From Streptococcus infantis (GTDB taxonomy: Bacteria > Bacillota > Bacilli > Lactobacillales > Streptococcaceae): a stretch of DNA of 64,000 nt. A program made the position numbers and the translations under genes. Within the stretch, counting starts at the first letter, position 1. Each line of letters opens with the position of its first letter. The notes under the pieces were generated by a model, which did not search any database, was not told the DNA's origin, and was given only the letters and a program-made list of their open reading frames with translations. The stretch lies in NCBI RefSeq assembly GCF_018499575.1, contig NZ_JAHDAP010000001.1, forward strand, positions 310,001-374,000, in the 5' to 3' direction. Positions 1 to 8,400 of this stretch are shown one piece after another.

Positions 1-1
1 G

Positions 2-706
2 GGAGGAATCGTTGGAGCAATTCCTGGTATCTTAAGAGCCTACCTTGGGACATCTGAGGTTATCGTAACCATTATGATGAACTACATTGTTCTTTATGTG
101 GGGAATGCCTTTATCCACAGCTTCCCTAAAGAAATTATGCAAAGTACGGATTCGTCTATTCGTGTTAGTGCAAATGCAACTTATCAAACACCTTGGCTTG
201 CTGAGCTAACAGGAAATTCTCGTATGAACATTGGGATTTTCTTTGCGATCATAGCTGTTGCGGTTATCTGGTTCATGCTTAAGAAGACAACTCTCGGTTT
301 TGAGATCCGTGCAGTTGGTCTAAATCCAAATGCTTCTGAATATGCAGGTATTTCAGCTAAACGTACCATTATTCTATCCATGATTATTTCGGGTGCCCTC
401 GCAGGACTTGGTGGAGCAGTAGAAGGACTTGGTACCTTCCAAAACGTCTACGTTCAAGGTTCATCATTGGCAGTCGGATTTAACGGTATGGCAGTAAGTC
501 TACTTGCGTCAAACTCCCCAGTTGGAATTCTATTTGCGGCCTTCTTATTCAGTGTCCTACAGGTTGGAGCACCGGGTATGAATGCTGCACAAGTACCATC
601 TGAGCTTGTAAGTATCGTTACAGCCTCAATTATCTTCTTTGTCAGCGTTCACTACATCATCGAACGCTTTGTCAAACCAAGAAAACAACTTAAAGGAGGT
701 AAATAA
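2..706 (+). CDS. Nucleoside ABC transporter permease (5' end missing)
   Basis: The reading frame is open from the left edge of the window, so only the C-terminal ~235 residues are present; permeases of this family are usually about 350 aa. It is a multi-spanning membrane protein of the BPD_transp_2 (LIV-type permease) family, with hydrophobic segments and the cytoplasmic coupling loop around GLNPNASEYAGIS. It ends in a basic tail (VKPRKQLKGGK). It is followed two bases later by a second permease of the same family, giving the heterodimeric channel arrangement typical of streptococcal nucleoside importers, whose lipoprotein and ATPase genes should lie just upstream. The substrate is inferred from family and from the next gene being plsY as in pneumococcus. 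Confidence 0.85.
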   Translation, partial: GGIVGAIPGILRAYLGTSEVIVTIMMNYIVLYVGNAFIHSFPKEIMQSTDSSIRVSANATYQTPWLAELTGNSRMNIGIFFAIIAVAVIWFMLKKTTLGFEIRAVGLNPNASEYAGISAKRTIILSMIISGALAGLGGAVEGLGTFQNVYVQGSSLAVGFNGMAVSLLASNSPVGILFAAFLFSVLQVGAPGMNAAQVPSELVSIVTASIIFFVSVHYIIERFVKPRKQLKGGK

Positions 707-708
707 GG

Positions 709-1665
709 ATGTCGATTACAACAATGTTAACCCTTATGGTTTCGTCCATGTTGATTTACTCAGCACCACTTATTTTCACAAGTATCGGAGGAGTTTTCTC
801 TGAACGTGGAGGAGTTGTTAACGTTGGTCTTGAAGGAATCATGGTCATGGGTGCCTTTTCTGGAGTTGTTTTTAACCTTGAATTTGCTCAAGATTTGGGA
901 GCATTAACTCCTTGGTTTGCGCTTCTAGTTGGTGGATTAGTCGGAGCGCTCTTCTCGCTCATTCACGCAGTAGCTACAATTCATTTCCGTGCTGACCATG
1001 TTGTCAGTGGTACCGTACTTAACTTGATGGCACCTGCCTTGGCAGTCTTCTTGGTCAAGGTGCTTTATAACAAGGGACAAACGGATAACTTAACGCAAAC
1101 ATTTGGTCGATTTGATTTCCCTCTTTTGGCGAATATCCCAGTTATCGGAGATATCTTCTTCAAGTCAACAAGTTTACTTGGTTATCTAGCAATTGCTTTC
1201 TCATTCTTAGCATGGTTTGTTCTCTTTAAAACTCGCTTTGGACTTCGTCTTCGTTCAGTAGGTGAACATCCACAAGCGGCAGACACTTTGGGAATTAATG
1301 TTTACAAGATGAGATATCTTGGAGTTGTGATTTCAGGTTTCCTTGGAGGAATCGGTGGAGCTATTTACGCTCAATCAATTTCTGTTAACTTCTCAGTGAC
1401 AACCATCGTCGGTCCAGGGTTTATCGCTCTTGCTGCCATGATTTTTGGTAAATGGAATCCTGTTGGTGCTATGCTTTCAAGTCTTTTCTTTGGACTCTCA
1501 CAAAGTTTGGCAGTTATCGGTTCTCAACTTCCTTTCTTGCAAGGAGTTCCAGCCGTTTACTTGCAAATCGCACCATACCTCTTGACCATTGTCGTCCTAG
1601 CAGCATTCTTTGGTAAAGCTGTTGCACCAAAGGCAGACGGTATCAACTATATTAAATCTAAGTAA
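709..1665 (+). CDS. Nucleoside ABC transporter permease
   Basis: A 318-residue integral membrane protein of the BPD_transp_2 family, the second permease of a nucleoside (purine/pyrimidine nucleoside) ABC importer. Hydrophobic helices alternate with short loops; the family loop with SVGEHPQAADTLGIN lies near residue 185 and is the likely contact with the ATPase. An AAAGGAGG ribosome site sits about 10 bases before the ATG and overlaps the end of the preceding permease gene, so the two are translationally linked. It is the last gene of its operon: a strong hairpin terminator follows directly. Substrate specificity is inferred from homology, not seen. Confidence 0.87.
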   Translation: MSITTMLTLMVSSMLIYSAPLIFTSIGGVFSERGGVVNVGLEGIMVMGAFSGVVFNLEFAQDLGALTPWFALLVGGLVGALFSLIHAVATIHFRADHVVSGTVLNLMAPALAVFLVKVLYNKGQTDNLTQTFGRFDFPLLANIPVIGDIFFKSTSLLGYLAIAFSFLAWFVLFKTRFGLRLRSVGEHPQAADTLGINVYKMRYLGVVISGFLGGIGGAIYAQSISVNFSVTTIVGPGFIALAAMIFGKWNPVGAMLSSLFFGLSQSLAVIGSQLPFLQGVPAVYLQIAPYLLTIVVLAAFFGKAVAPKADGINYIKSK

Positions 1666-1672
1666 TATAAAA

Positions 1673-1698
1673 AAAACGTCAGTTTCAACTGACGTTTT
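1673..1698. terminator. Bidirectional terminator, nucleoside permease / plsY
   Basis: Perfect stem ACGTCAGTT/AACTGACGT flanked by A-run on the left and T-run on the right, so it can end transcription from both converging genes. It overlaps the stop codon of plsY. Confidence 0.88.
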
Positions 1699-2338
1699 AT
1701 TTTTTAGGTTCTTGGTGAGTTAAGTTGAGTCCCCAAGGGATAATATTTTCTGTTTTATTTTGGATGCGTTTGATATTGTCCTTGTGTCTCACAATTACTA
1801 GACTTGCAAGACCAATAATAATCACAGTGAAAAGTAGGTCATAACTACTTAAGATAAATCCAAAAAGAGGAAATAGAAGGACTCCAAGAATCGCAGCTAT
1901 AGCAGCTGATATACTAGAAAGGGAAATCATACTTCCCAGATAAAGGATTCCAAAGAAAATGACTGCAAGGTAGAGGCAAAAGAGAGGAGCAAATCCCAAA
2001 ATAACTCCAGCGCTGGTAGCGACAGCCTTACCACCCTTGAATTTTGCAAAGATTGGGAAGGTATGGCCGAGGACTGCTAAAAGTCCAAAGACGATTGGCG
2101 AAATTCCCTGTACATGGAAGATTAGTGGAAGTAGAGTAGCCAAAGTACCCTTAAAGAAATCAATTGCAAAAGTTACCATCCCAGCTTTTTTTCCTAAAAT
2201 TCTGAAGGTATTGGTCGTTCCAGTATTACCAGATCCATGTTCTCTTATATTGATGTTAAAGAAGATTTGCCCAATCCATAAGCCTGAAGGGATTGAACCC
2301 AATAAATAAGCTAAAATTAATAATACTATTGTCATCAT
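1697..2338 (-). CDS. plsY: Glycerol-3-phosphate acyltransferase PlsY
   Basis: PlsY transfers an acyl group from acyl-phosphate to glycerol-3-phosphate, the first step of phosphatidic acid synthesis, in the cytoplasmic membrane. The 213-residue product has the family start ([16 protein letters not shown]), the conserved GSGNTGTTN motif, the KG..AT segment and the FKGGKAVAT motif, and about five membrane helices. The open frame extends 38 codons further upstream, but the start at the double ATG at 2338 gives the usual family length and homologous N-terminus. No ribosome-binding site is visible; an extended -10 promoter lies only six bases upstream, which suggests a leaderless mRNA. Monocistronic, convergent with the nucleoside permease gene. 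Confidence 0.92.
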   Translation of the reverse strand: MMTIVLLILAYLLGSIPSGLWIGQIFFNINIREHGSGNTGTTNTFRILGKKAGMVTFAIDFFKGTLATLLPLIFHVQGISPIVFGLLAVLGHTFPIFAKFKGGKAVATSAGVILGFAPLFCLYLAVIFFGILYLGSMISLSSISAAIAAILGVLLFPLFGFILSSYDLLFTVIIIGLASLVIVRHKDNIKRIQNKTENIIPWGLNLTHQEPKK

Positions 2339-2344
2339 GCTTCT

Positions 2345-2353
2345 ATTATACCA
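2345..2353 (-). promoter_or_regulatory. Extended -10 promoter of plsY (leaderless)
   Basis: On the minus strand the sequence reads TGGTATAAT, a perfect extended -10. Only six bases separate it from the ATG at 2338, so transcription should begin at or next to the start codon. The -35 is weak (TTCGTT). Confidence 0.75.
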
Positions 2354-2499
2354 TGAAACAGGAGAGAAACGAAACTGAATCTGTAAGCCACTTGTGACAT
2401 CTGATTCTTTATCAAAGCTCACAAGTTTATCATGACTACTATTTTTATTCATAAATCAAAGCTAAAGTTTTAAAAATACATGAAAATTTCTGAAAAAAC

Positions 2500-2527
2500 T
2501 TGATTTTGTGTTTATTTATGCTATAAT
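2500..2527 (+). promoter_or_regulatory. Promoter of amino-acid ABC operon
   Basis: TTGATT, 16-base spacer, TATAAT with an upstream TG (TGCTATAAT). It lies about 30 bases before the permease start. Confidence 0.8.
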
Positions 2528-2555
2528 AGGAACAATTATTTTTAGGAGGTGGAAT

Positions 2556-3197
2556 ATGTCTTACTTATTTGAGATATTACCAAGTTTATTGAGCGGTGCG
2601 ATAATGACTTTACAAGTATTTGCACTGGTCTTACTGTTTTCAATCCCTTTAGGCATTTTGGTTGCCTTTTGCTTACAGGTCCATTGGAAACCCCTCCATT
2701 ACATGATTGATGTTTATATATGGGTGATGCGTGGGACACCCTTGCTCTTGCAGTTAATCTTTATCTATTATGTTTTGCCAAGTATCGGGATTCGACTTGA
2801 TCGGGTACCAGCAGCGATTATTGCTTTCACGCTTAATTATGCAGCCTATTTTGCAGAAATATTCCGTGGAGGGATTGCAACCATTCCTCAAGGACAATAT
2901 GAAGCAGCTAAGGTTTTGAAATTGAATCCTATCGATACCGTTCGCTATATCATTTTGCCTCAAGTCACTAAGATTGTTTTACCAAGTGTATTTAACGAGG
3001 TTATGAGTTTGGTTAAAGATACGTCTTTGGTTTATGCACTGGGTATTTCAGATCTAATCCTAGCTAGTCGTACAGCAGCCAATCGTGATGCGAGCTTGAT
3101 TCCCATGTTCCTAGCAGGCGCTATCTATCTTCTTATGATTGGTATCGTTACAATCCTAGCTAAGAAACTTGAGAAGAAGTTCAGCTACTATAGATAG
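2556..3197 (+). CDS. Polar amino-acid ABC transporter permease
   Basis: A 213-residue permease of the His/Glu/Gln/Arg family (HisM/GlnP type). It has the BPD_transp_1 fold, with the coupling motif region around EAAKVLKLNPIDTVRYIILPQ (residues ~130-150) and about five membrane helices. The frame is open from 2508, but AGGAGG at 2545 sits eight bases before the ATG at 2556 and the product then starts like family members. It is followed after 11 bases by its ATPase gene and then by a substrate-binding lipoprotein, so the three genes make a complete importer. Its substrate cannot be read from sequence; a glutamine/polar amino acid is the usual assignment. Confidence 0.88.
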   Translation: MSYLFEILPSLLSGAIMTLQVFALVLLFSIPLGILVAFCLQVHWKPLHYMIDVYIWVMRGTPLLLQLIFIYYVLPSIGIRLDRVPAAIIAFTLNYAAYFAEIFRGGIATIPQGQYEAAKVLKLNPIDTVRYIILPQVTKIVLPSVFNEVMSLVKDTSLVYALGISDLILASRTAANRDASLIPMFLAGAIYLLMIGIVTILAKKLEKKFSYYR

Positions 3198-3208
3198 GAG
3201 GGTTATCC

Positions 3209-3838
3209 ATGTTAGAGTTAAAAAATATCAGCAAAAAATTTGGAAAAAAAGAAATTTTATCCAATTTCAATTTAACAATCCCTGAAAAGCAGATTTTGGC
3301 CATCGTTGGTCCTTCTGGTGGTGGGAAGACTACCTTGCTTAGAATGTTAGCTGGACTAGAAACCATTGATTCAGGTGAGATTTTTTATAATGGAGAATCC
3401 CTACCTTTGGATGAACTTGAAAAGCGTCACTTATTAGGTTTTGTTTTTCAAGATTTTCAGCTTTTTCCTCACTTATCCGTTATGGAGAACTTGATTTTGT
3501 CACCCATCAAAACTATGGGGATGTCTGAAGCAGATGCCAAGAAGAAGGCAACCGACTTACTCGCTCGTCTGGGGCTCGAAGCACACGCAGATGCTTATCC
3601 ATACTCATTATCTGGTGGGCAAAAGCAACGTGTTGCTTTAGCGCGTGCTATGATGATAGATCCAGAAGTGATTGGTTATGATGAACCAACTTCTGCACTT
3701 GATCCTGAGTTGCGTCTTGAAGTTGAAAAACTGATTCTACAAAATCGAGAATTAGGCATGACTCAGATTGTCGTGACTCACGATCTCCAGTTTGCAGAGA
3801 ATATTGCTGATCAGATTCTCAAAGTAGAGCCTAAGTAG
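3209..3838 (+). CDS. Polar amino-acid ABC transporter ATP-binding protein
   Basis: A 209-residue ABC ATPase, slightly shorter than the usual ~240 aa of GlnQ-type proteins because the C-terminus ends soon after the H-loop. It shows Walker A (GPSGGGKTT, ~residues 34-42), Q-loop (FQDFQLF), signature LSGGQKQR, Walker B (VIGYDEPTSALD, with Gly-Tyr in place of the usual hydrophobic residues) and the H-loop His in VVTHD. It powers the permease encoded just upstream. The start is supported by a GGAGGG ribosome site. Member of the three-gene operon 2556-4690. Confidence 0.9.
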   Translation: MLELKNISKKFGKKEILSNFNLTIPEKQILAIVGPSGGGKTTLLRMLAGLETIDSGEIFYNGESLPLDELEKRHLLGFVFQDFQLFPHLSVMENLILSPIKTMGMSEADAKKKATDLLARLGLEAHADAYPYSLSGGQKQRVALARAMMIDPEVIGYDEPTSALDPELRLEVEKLILQNRELGMTQIVVTHDLQFAENIADQILKVEPK

Positions 3839-3847
3839 GAGGTATCT

Positions 3848-4690
3848 ATGAATCGAATGAAAATCAGCCTTGTTTTGGTATTCTTTCTGGCTTTTTTCCT
3901 GGTAGGATGCACACAAAAAGCTAGTGATCCCAAAGTCGATAATTGGGACAAATACCAAGAACAGGGTACAATTACCATCGGGTTTGACAATACCTTTGTT
4001 CCCATGGGCTTTGAAGAAAAGAATGGGCAATATGCTGGATTTGACATTGATTTAGCACAGGCTGTTTCTGAGAAACTTGGTTTCAAGGTACAGTTTCAAC
4101 CCATTGATTGGGACATGAAGGAAACCGAACTTCAAAACGGCACCATTGATGCTATCTGGAATGGATATTCAGCGACTGATGAACGCCGTGAGAAGGTTGC
4201 TTTTACCATTCCTTACATGGAAAATCAGCAAGTTCTAGTCTCTAAGAAATCTCAGAATATACAATCAGTGTCTGATATGACAGGCAAGGTTTTGGGTGCC
4301 CAGGCAGGATCTTCTGGTTATATAGATTTCGAAGCCCAACCAGAACTCTTAAAAAATATCGTAAAAGATCAAAAAGCCAACCAATATCAGAGTTTTAATG
4401 AAGCCTTGATTGACTTGCAAAATGATCGGATTGATGCCCTTTTAATTGACCGTGTTTACGCCAATTATTATCTTGAAACTCAAGGAATTTTAGACCAGTA
4501 TGAGATTTTTCCTGCTGGTTTTGAGAGTGAATCCTTTGCAGTTGGAGTAAGACCAGCGGACAAGACCTTATTAGCCAATTTGAATAAGGCTTTTGTCGAG
4601 CTCTATCAAGAAGGTAAATTCCAAGAAATTAGCAAGAAATGGTTTGGTGAAGATGTGGCTACCAACCAAGTTAAAGGAAAAGAAAACTAA
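3848..4690 (+). CDS. Amino-acid ABC transporter substrate-binding lipoprotein
   Basis: A 280-residue extracellular solute-binding protein family 3 lipoprotein. The signal sequence ends in the lipobox LVGC, with the lipidated cysteine at residue 21. The mature part has the family-3 two-lobe features: a start TIGFDNTFVPMGF, then GFDIDLAQAV, then TDERREKVAFTIPY. It follows its permease and ATPase genes in the same operon, with a GGAGG ribosome site nine bases before the ATG. A terminator begins right at the stop codon. The binding-pocket residues (an acidic and an arginine cluster) fit a polar amino acid, but the exact ligand is not determined. Confidence 0.88.
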   Translation: MNRMKISLVLVFFLAFFLVGCTQKASDPKVDNWDKYQEQGTITIGFDNTFVPMGFEEKNGQYAGFDIDLAQAVSEKLGFKVQFQPIDWDMKETELQNGTIDAIWNGYSATDERREKVAFTIPYMENQQVLVSKKSQNIQSVSDMTGKVLGAQAGSSGYIDFEAQPELLKNIVKDQKANQYQSFNEALIDLQNDRIDALLIDRVYANYYLETQGILDQYEIFPAGFESESFAVGVRPADKTLLANLNKAFVELYQEGKFQEISKKWFGEDVATNQVKGKEN

Positions 4691-4713
4691 GATTATGTCT
4701 TGGTTTCTTTTTT
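4678..4713 (+). terminator. Terminator of amino-acid ABC operon
   Basis: The stem pairs AAAGAAA.CTAAGA with TCTTGG.TTTCTTT around a short loop and is followed by a T-run. The 5' arm overlaps the last codons of the lipoprotein gene. Confidence 0.7.
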
Positions 4714-4778
4714 TGGTGGAGATTGGTAAAGTTTTTGCTAAAAAGGACTTGGGAATAGGCTTTTTAACTAGAAAAACT

Positions 4779-4807
4779 TTGCAAAATCGCTAGAAAACCT
4801 GTAAAAT
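4779..4807 (+). promoter_or_regulatory. Promoter of parE
   Basis: TTGCAA, 17-base spacer, TAAAAT. It is followed about 20 bases later by an AGGAGG ribosome site for the GTG start of parE. Confidence 0.6.
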
Positions 4808-4836
4808 AGAAAAGATGAACAAATAGGAGGTTCCTT

Positions 4837-6780
4837 GTGTCAAAAAAGGAAATCAATATTAACAATTATAATGATGACGCCATTCAGGTGCTAGAAGGGT
4901 TGGATGCGGTCCGTAAACGTCCAGGGATGTATATCGGATCGACCGATGGTGCTGGTCTCCACCACCTTGTCTGGGAAATCGTCGATAATGCGGTCGATGA
5001 GGCCTTGTCTGGATTTGGTGACCGTATCGATGTGACAATCAATAAAGACGGAAGTTTAACGGTTCAAGACCATGGACGTGGAATGCCGACTGGAATGCAC
5101 GCTATGGGAATTCCAACGGTTGAGGTTATCTTTACCATCCTTCACGCCGGAGGAAAATTCGGTCAGGGTGGTTATAAGACATCAGGAGGTCTCCACGGGG
5201 TTGGATCTTCTGTCGTCAATGCCCTCTCTAGTTGGTTAGAGGTAGAAATTACTCGTGATGGCGCAGTTTATAGACAACGTTTTGAAAATGGAGGCAAGCC
5301 AGTTACAACCCTTGAAAAGATTGGAACGGCATCAAAATCTAAGACAGGTACCAAAGTAACCTTCATGCCGGATGCTAGTATCTTTTCTACAACCGACTTC
5401 AAGTACAATACCATTTCAGAACGCCTTAATGAATCAGCTTTTCTCTTGAAAAATGTAACCTTGTCATTAACGGACAAGCGAACAGATGAAGCAATCGAAT
5501 TTCACTATGAGAACGGGGTACAGGACTTTGTTTCTTACCTCAATGAAGACAAGGAAACCTTAACTCCAGTTCTTTACTTTGAAGGCGAAGACAATGGTTT
5601 CCAAGTGGAAGTAGCCCTCCAGTATAATGATGGATTTTCTGATAACATCTTGTCATTTGTAAATAACGTTCGCACTAAGGACGGTGGAACGCATGAGACA
5701 GGACTTAAGTCTGCTATTACCAAAGTCATGAATGACTACGCCCGTAAGACAGGTCTTCTCAAGGAAAAGGATAAAAATCTTGAAGGGTCCGATTACCGTG
5801 AAGGATTAGCAGCCGTTCTTTCTATTCTAGTCCCTGAAGAACACTTGCAGTTTGAAGGACAGACTAAGGATAAACTAGGAAGTCCCCTTGCTCGTCCTGT
5901 TGTAGATGGAATTGTGGCTGATAAGTTGACCTTCTTCCTTATGGAAAATGGTGAACTAGCTTCTAATCTGATTCGCAAGGCTATCAAGGCGCGTGATGCT
6001 CGTGAAGCAGCACGTAAGGCGCGTGATGAGAGTCGTAATGGTAAGAAAAATAAGAAAGATAAGGGCTTGCTTTCTGGAAAATTAACCCCAGCCCAGTCTA
6101 AAAATCCAGCTAAGAACGAACTCTACCTAGTCGAGGGAGACTCTGCCGGTGGTTCTGCTAAGCAAGGTCGTGACCGCAAGTTTCAAGCTATCTTGCCTCT
6201 TCGTGGTAAGGTTATCAATACAGCCAAGGCCAAGATGGCTGATATCCTCAAAAATGAAGAAATCAATACCATGATTTATACCATCGGTGCAGGTGTTGGA
6301 GCAGACTTCTCGCTTGAAGATGCCAACTATGACAAGATTATTATCATGACCGATGCGGATACCGACGGTGCCCACATTCAAACTCTTCTCTTAACCTTCT
6401 TTTACCGCTATATGCGTCCACTAGTTGAGGCAGGTCATGTTTATATCGCCCTTCCACCTCTTTACAAGATGTCAAAAGGGAAAGGTAAGAAAGAAGAAGT
6501 GGCCTACGCTTGGACAGATGGTGAGCTAGAAGAACTACGTAAGCAGTTTGGTAAAGGTGCTACCCTCCAACGCTATAAGGGGCTCGGTGAGATGAACGCG
6601 GATCAACTTTGGGAAACAACCATGAATCCAGAAACCCGCACTCTTATCCGTGTTACAATCGAAGATCTAGCACGCGCTGAACGCCGCGTAAACGTCCTCA
6701 TGGGAGACAAGGTCGAACCACGCCGTAAGTGGATTGAGGACAATGTTAAGTTTACGCTAGAAGAAGCAACAGTGTTTTAA
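4837..6780 (+). CDS. parE: DNA topoisomerase IV subunit B (ParE)
   Basis: ATPase subunit of topoisomerase IV, which with ParC decatenates daughter chromosomes. The 647-residue protein has the GHKL ATP site (EIVDNAVDEAL and GRGMPTG), the transducer domain, then the TOPRIM domain with EGDSAGG (Glu433, Asp435) and the metal-binding DADTDGAH (Asp506/508). The quinolone-determining residues Asp435, Ile460 and Glu474 are wild type, so no resistance substitution is visible. Translation starts at GTG after AGGAGG. Unlike typical pneumococci, parE is not directly followed by parC: two genes and a palindrome intervene. Confidence 0.97.
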   Translation: MSKKEININNYNDDAIQVLEGLDAVRKRPGMYIGSTDGAGLHHLVWEIVDNAVDEALSGFGDRIDVTINKDGSLTVQDHGRGMPTGMHAMGIPTVEVIFTILHAGGKFGQGGYKTSGGLHGVGSSVVNALSSWLEVEITRDGAVYRQRFENGGKPVTTLEKIGTASKSKTGTKVTFMPDASIFSTTDFKYNTISERLNESAFLLKNVTLSLTDKRTDEAIEFHYENGVQDFVSYLNEDKETLTPVLYFEGEDNGFQVEVALQYNDGFSDNILSFVNNVRTKDGGTHETGLKSAITKVMNDYARKTGLLKEKDKNLEGSDYREGLAAVLSILVPEEHLQFEGQTKDKLGSPLARPVVDGIVADKLTFFLMENGELASNLIRKAIKARDAREAARKARDESRNGKKNKKDKGLLSGKLTPAQSKNPAKNELYLVEGDSAGGSAKQGRDRKFQAILPLRGKVINTAKAKMADILKNEEINTMIYTIGAGVGADFSLEDANYDKIIIMTDADTDGAHIQTLLLTFFYRYMRPLVEAGHVYIALPPLYKMSKGKGKKEEVAYAWTDGELEELRKQFGKGATLQRYKGLGEMNADQLWETTMNPETRTLIRVTIEDLARAERRVNVLMGDKVEPRRKWIEDNVKFTLEEATVF

Positions 6781-6829
6781 GTAAATCTTCCTCCTTCAAA
6801 ATCTTAGCTCTTTAAAAGAGGTATAAATC

Positions 6830-7372
6830 ATGATAAGTTTATTGTATCATACTCCTTTTCTTGCGATAGTTTTAGCTATAGGTGCAGTTATGTTTATAAG
6901 TGCTAAACAAGGTAAACCTGAGAAAAGTCGCTTTCTTGAATTCTTACTATTAACCATAGTAACTGCCTGTGTCTTTTTATTTGATAATCCTTTAAGATCC
7001 AATCCTTATGCAGGCTTGCTATTCTATACTTTTGATATCTTTATTTTCACACCAGCTAGCTTAGCTTTTGGTTTTACAGGCGTTTATAAAAGCAGTAAAC
7101 ATCTCAAGCATTATCCTAGTGTGTACTCAAAAATTCTTAGAATAAATGCCTGGTTTTTAGCGATATTTTCGAGTATTATTTTCTTATTTTTAATGTTGAC
7201 TGAAGAAATGGGGATTCTTTTGTTACTGCCACTTTATGGCATCAGTTCGATTATTCAATTTATAATTGGTGAACTTGAAAGAAAAAGAGTTCAGAAGCTT
7301 CTTCAGCAAAGAAATGAAGATGCTGTTATTCAGAACATAGAGACCACTGAGGAAAAACCACATGAGAACTGA
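6830..7372 (+). CDS. Uncharacterised membrane protein in the parE-parC interval
   Basis: A 180-residue protein I do not recognise. About five hydrophobic segments (roughly residues 5-24, 37-51, 63-86, 104-123 and 127-147) are followed by a charged cytoplasmic tail rich in Glu, Gln and Lys. An AGAGGT ribosome site supports the ATG at 6830. Its end overlaps the start of the nucleotidyltransferase-like gene by 11 bases, so the two are probably translated together. The base composition is more AT-rich than parE and parC. It may be cargo specific to non-pneumococcal mitis-group strains. The function is unknown. Confidence 0.75.
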   Translation: MISLLYHTPFLAIVLAIGAVMFISAKQGKPEKSRFLEFLLLTIVTACVFLFDNPLRSNPYAGLLFYTFDIFIFTPASLAFGFTGVYKSSKHLKHYPSVYSKILRINAWFLAIFSSIIFLFLMLTEEMGILLLLPLYGISSIIQFIIGELERKRVQKLLQQRNEDAVIQNIETTEEKPHEN

Positions 7373-8180
7373 CCAAGAAATACTTGGACTGATTTTAGAA
7401 ACAGCTAAAAAATTACAGGTTGATACTGTCGCTTTATCGGGTTCTAGAACAGATGATCAAGCACCAAAAGATGAGTTTCAGGATTACGACGTAGTCTATG
7501 TTGTGGACGATTTGGATAATCTAACGAGAGACATTTCTTGGTTGGACAGGTTCGGAAAACGTATCATCGAGCAAGAGGTTACTCTAGGACATCGCCATCT
7601 TTACCTCATGCTCTTTGAGGATGGTAATCGCATTGATTTGACTCTCTGCCCACAAGAACACATGCAAGAATGGGTGGATAGTGAGGCAGGCTTCACAGTT
7701 TTAGAAGATAAGAAGGGTATTTTTGAGACTTATTCTCCAAGTCCAGAGCGTTTTTGGATAGATCCAGCTAGTGAGACGGATTTTGAAAAATCTTGTAATG
7801 AATTTTGGTGGGTATCAGCCTACGTGGTCAAAGGAATTTGTCGTAATCAGTTAGTCTATGCGACCGATCATCTCTACGGTATTTGCCAGCAAGAGTTGTT
7901 AAAAGTCTTGTCTTGGCAGGTAGCAAGTGATAGGGGAAAGGTCGATATCGGTAAAAACTACAAGTACCTCTTTAATTACTTGCCTGCTGAGACGGAGAAG
8001 GACTTCTCAAATCTGCTTGATTTCTCGAGTTTAGACAAAATCATTCAGTCTTTATTGGCTACGATGCAAATTTTTCATCAAGAAGCTCAAAGTCTTTCCC
8101 AAAAGATGGGCTTTGAATACGATAGGGAAGTAGCTGAGAAGATGATTCAGTATGCTGAGTCAAAACTTCCTAATTACTAA
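7362..8180 (+). CDS. Aminoglycoside 6-adenylyltransferase-like protein (ANT(6)/AadE family)
   Basis: A 272-residue protein of the streptomycin adenylyltransferase family (Adenyl_transf). The N-terminal nucleotidyltransferase motif reads GSRTDDQAPKDEFQDYDVVY (residues ~26-45), matching the Gly-Ser plus acidic metal-ligand pattern; further conserved blocks include the acidic RIDLTLCP segment and a C-terminal helical region. Known AadE enzymes are ~285 aa, so it is near full length. It overlaps the preceding membrane gene by 11 bases and has a GAGGAAA ribosome site. An ant-like gene between parE and parC has been reported in S. mitis/S. oralis but not in typical S. pneumoniae. Whether it confers streptomycin resistance or has a housekeeping substrate is not known. 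Confidence 0.82.
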   Translation: MRTDQEILGLILETAKKLQVDTVALSGSRTDDQAPKDEFQDYDVVYVVDDLDNLTRDISWLDRFGKRIIEQEVTLGHRHLYLMLFEDGNRIDLTLCPQEHMQEWVDSEAGFTVLEDKKGIFETYSPSPERFWIDPASETDFEKSCNEFWWVSAYVVKGICRNQLVYATDHLYGICQQELLKVLSWQVASDRGKVDIGKNYKYLFNYLPAETEKDFSNLLDFSSLDKIIQSLLATMQIFHQEAQSLSQKMGFEYDREVAEKMIQYAESKLPNY

Positions 8181-8300
8181 GAAATAAAGAACTCTATTTA
8201 TCAATTTAAACTACAGCAAGGATAGTTTGGTTATTTATAGTAACTGAACACCTTTGTCTATAAAAAAACTACTCTACATTCTTTGAAAGGAGTTGAACAC

Positions 8301-8388
8301 GCCCTAAATACTGTGTGAAAAAGATAAATTCTCTTGTGAGCATCGCTTACTGCAAGAATTTCCTAATTTCACTTTGCATTTTACGGGC
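8301..8388. repeat. 88-bp imperfect palindrome upstream of parC
   Basis: The ends read GCCC...GGGC, and the arms pair imperfectly around a central GTGAGC-ATC-GCTTAC hairpin (8336-8350). Adjoining blocks AAATTCT and AGAATTT, and GTGAAA and TTTCAC, also match. There is no T-run, so it is not a terminator. It ends 12 bases before the parC ATG and resembles a small non-coding, MITE-like streptococcal repeat. The interval 8181-8300 shows no other clear feature. Confidence 0.6.
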
Positions 8389-8400
8389 TTTGTATCCTAT

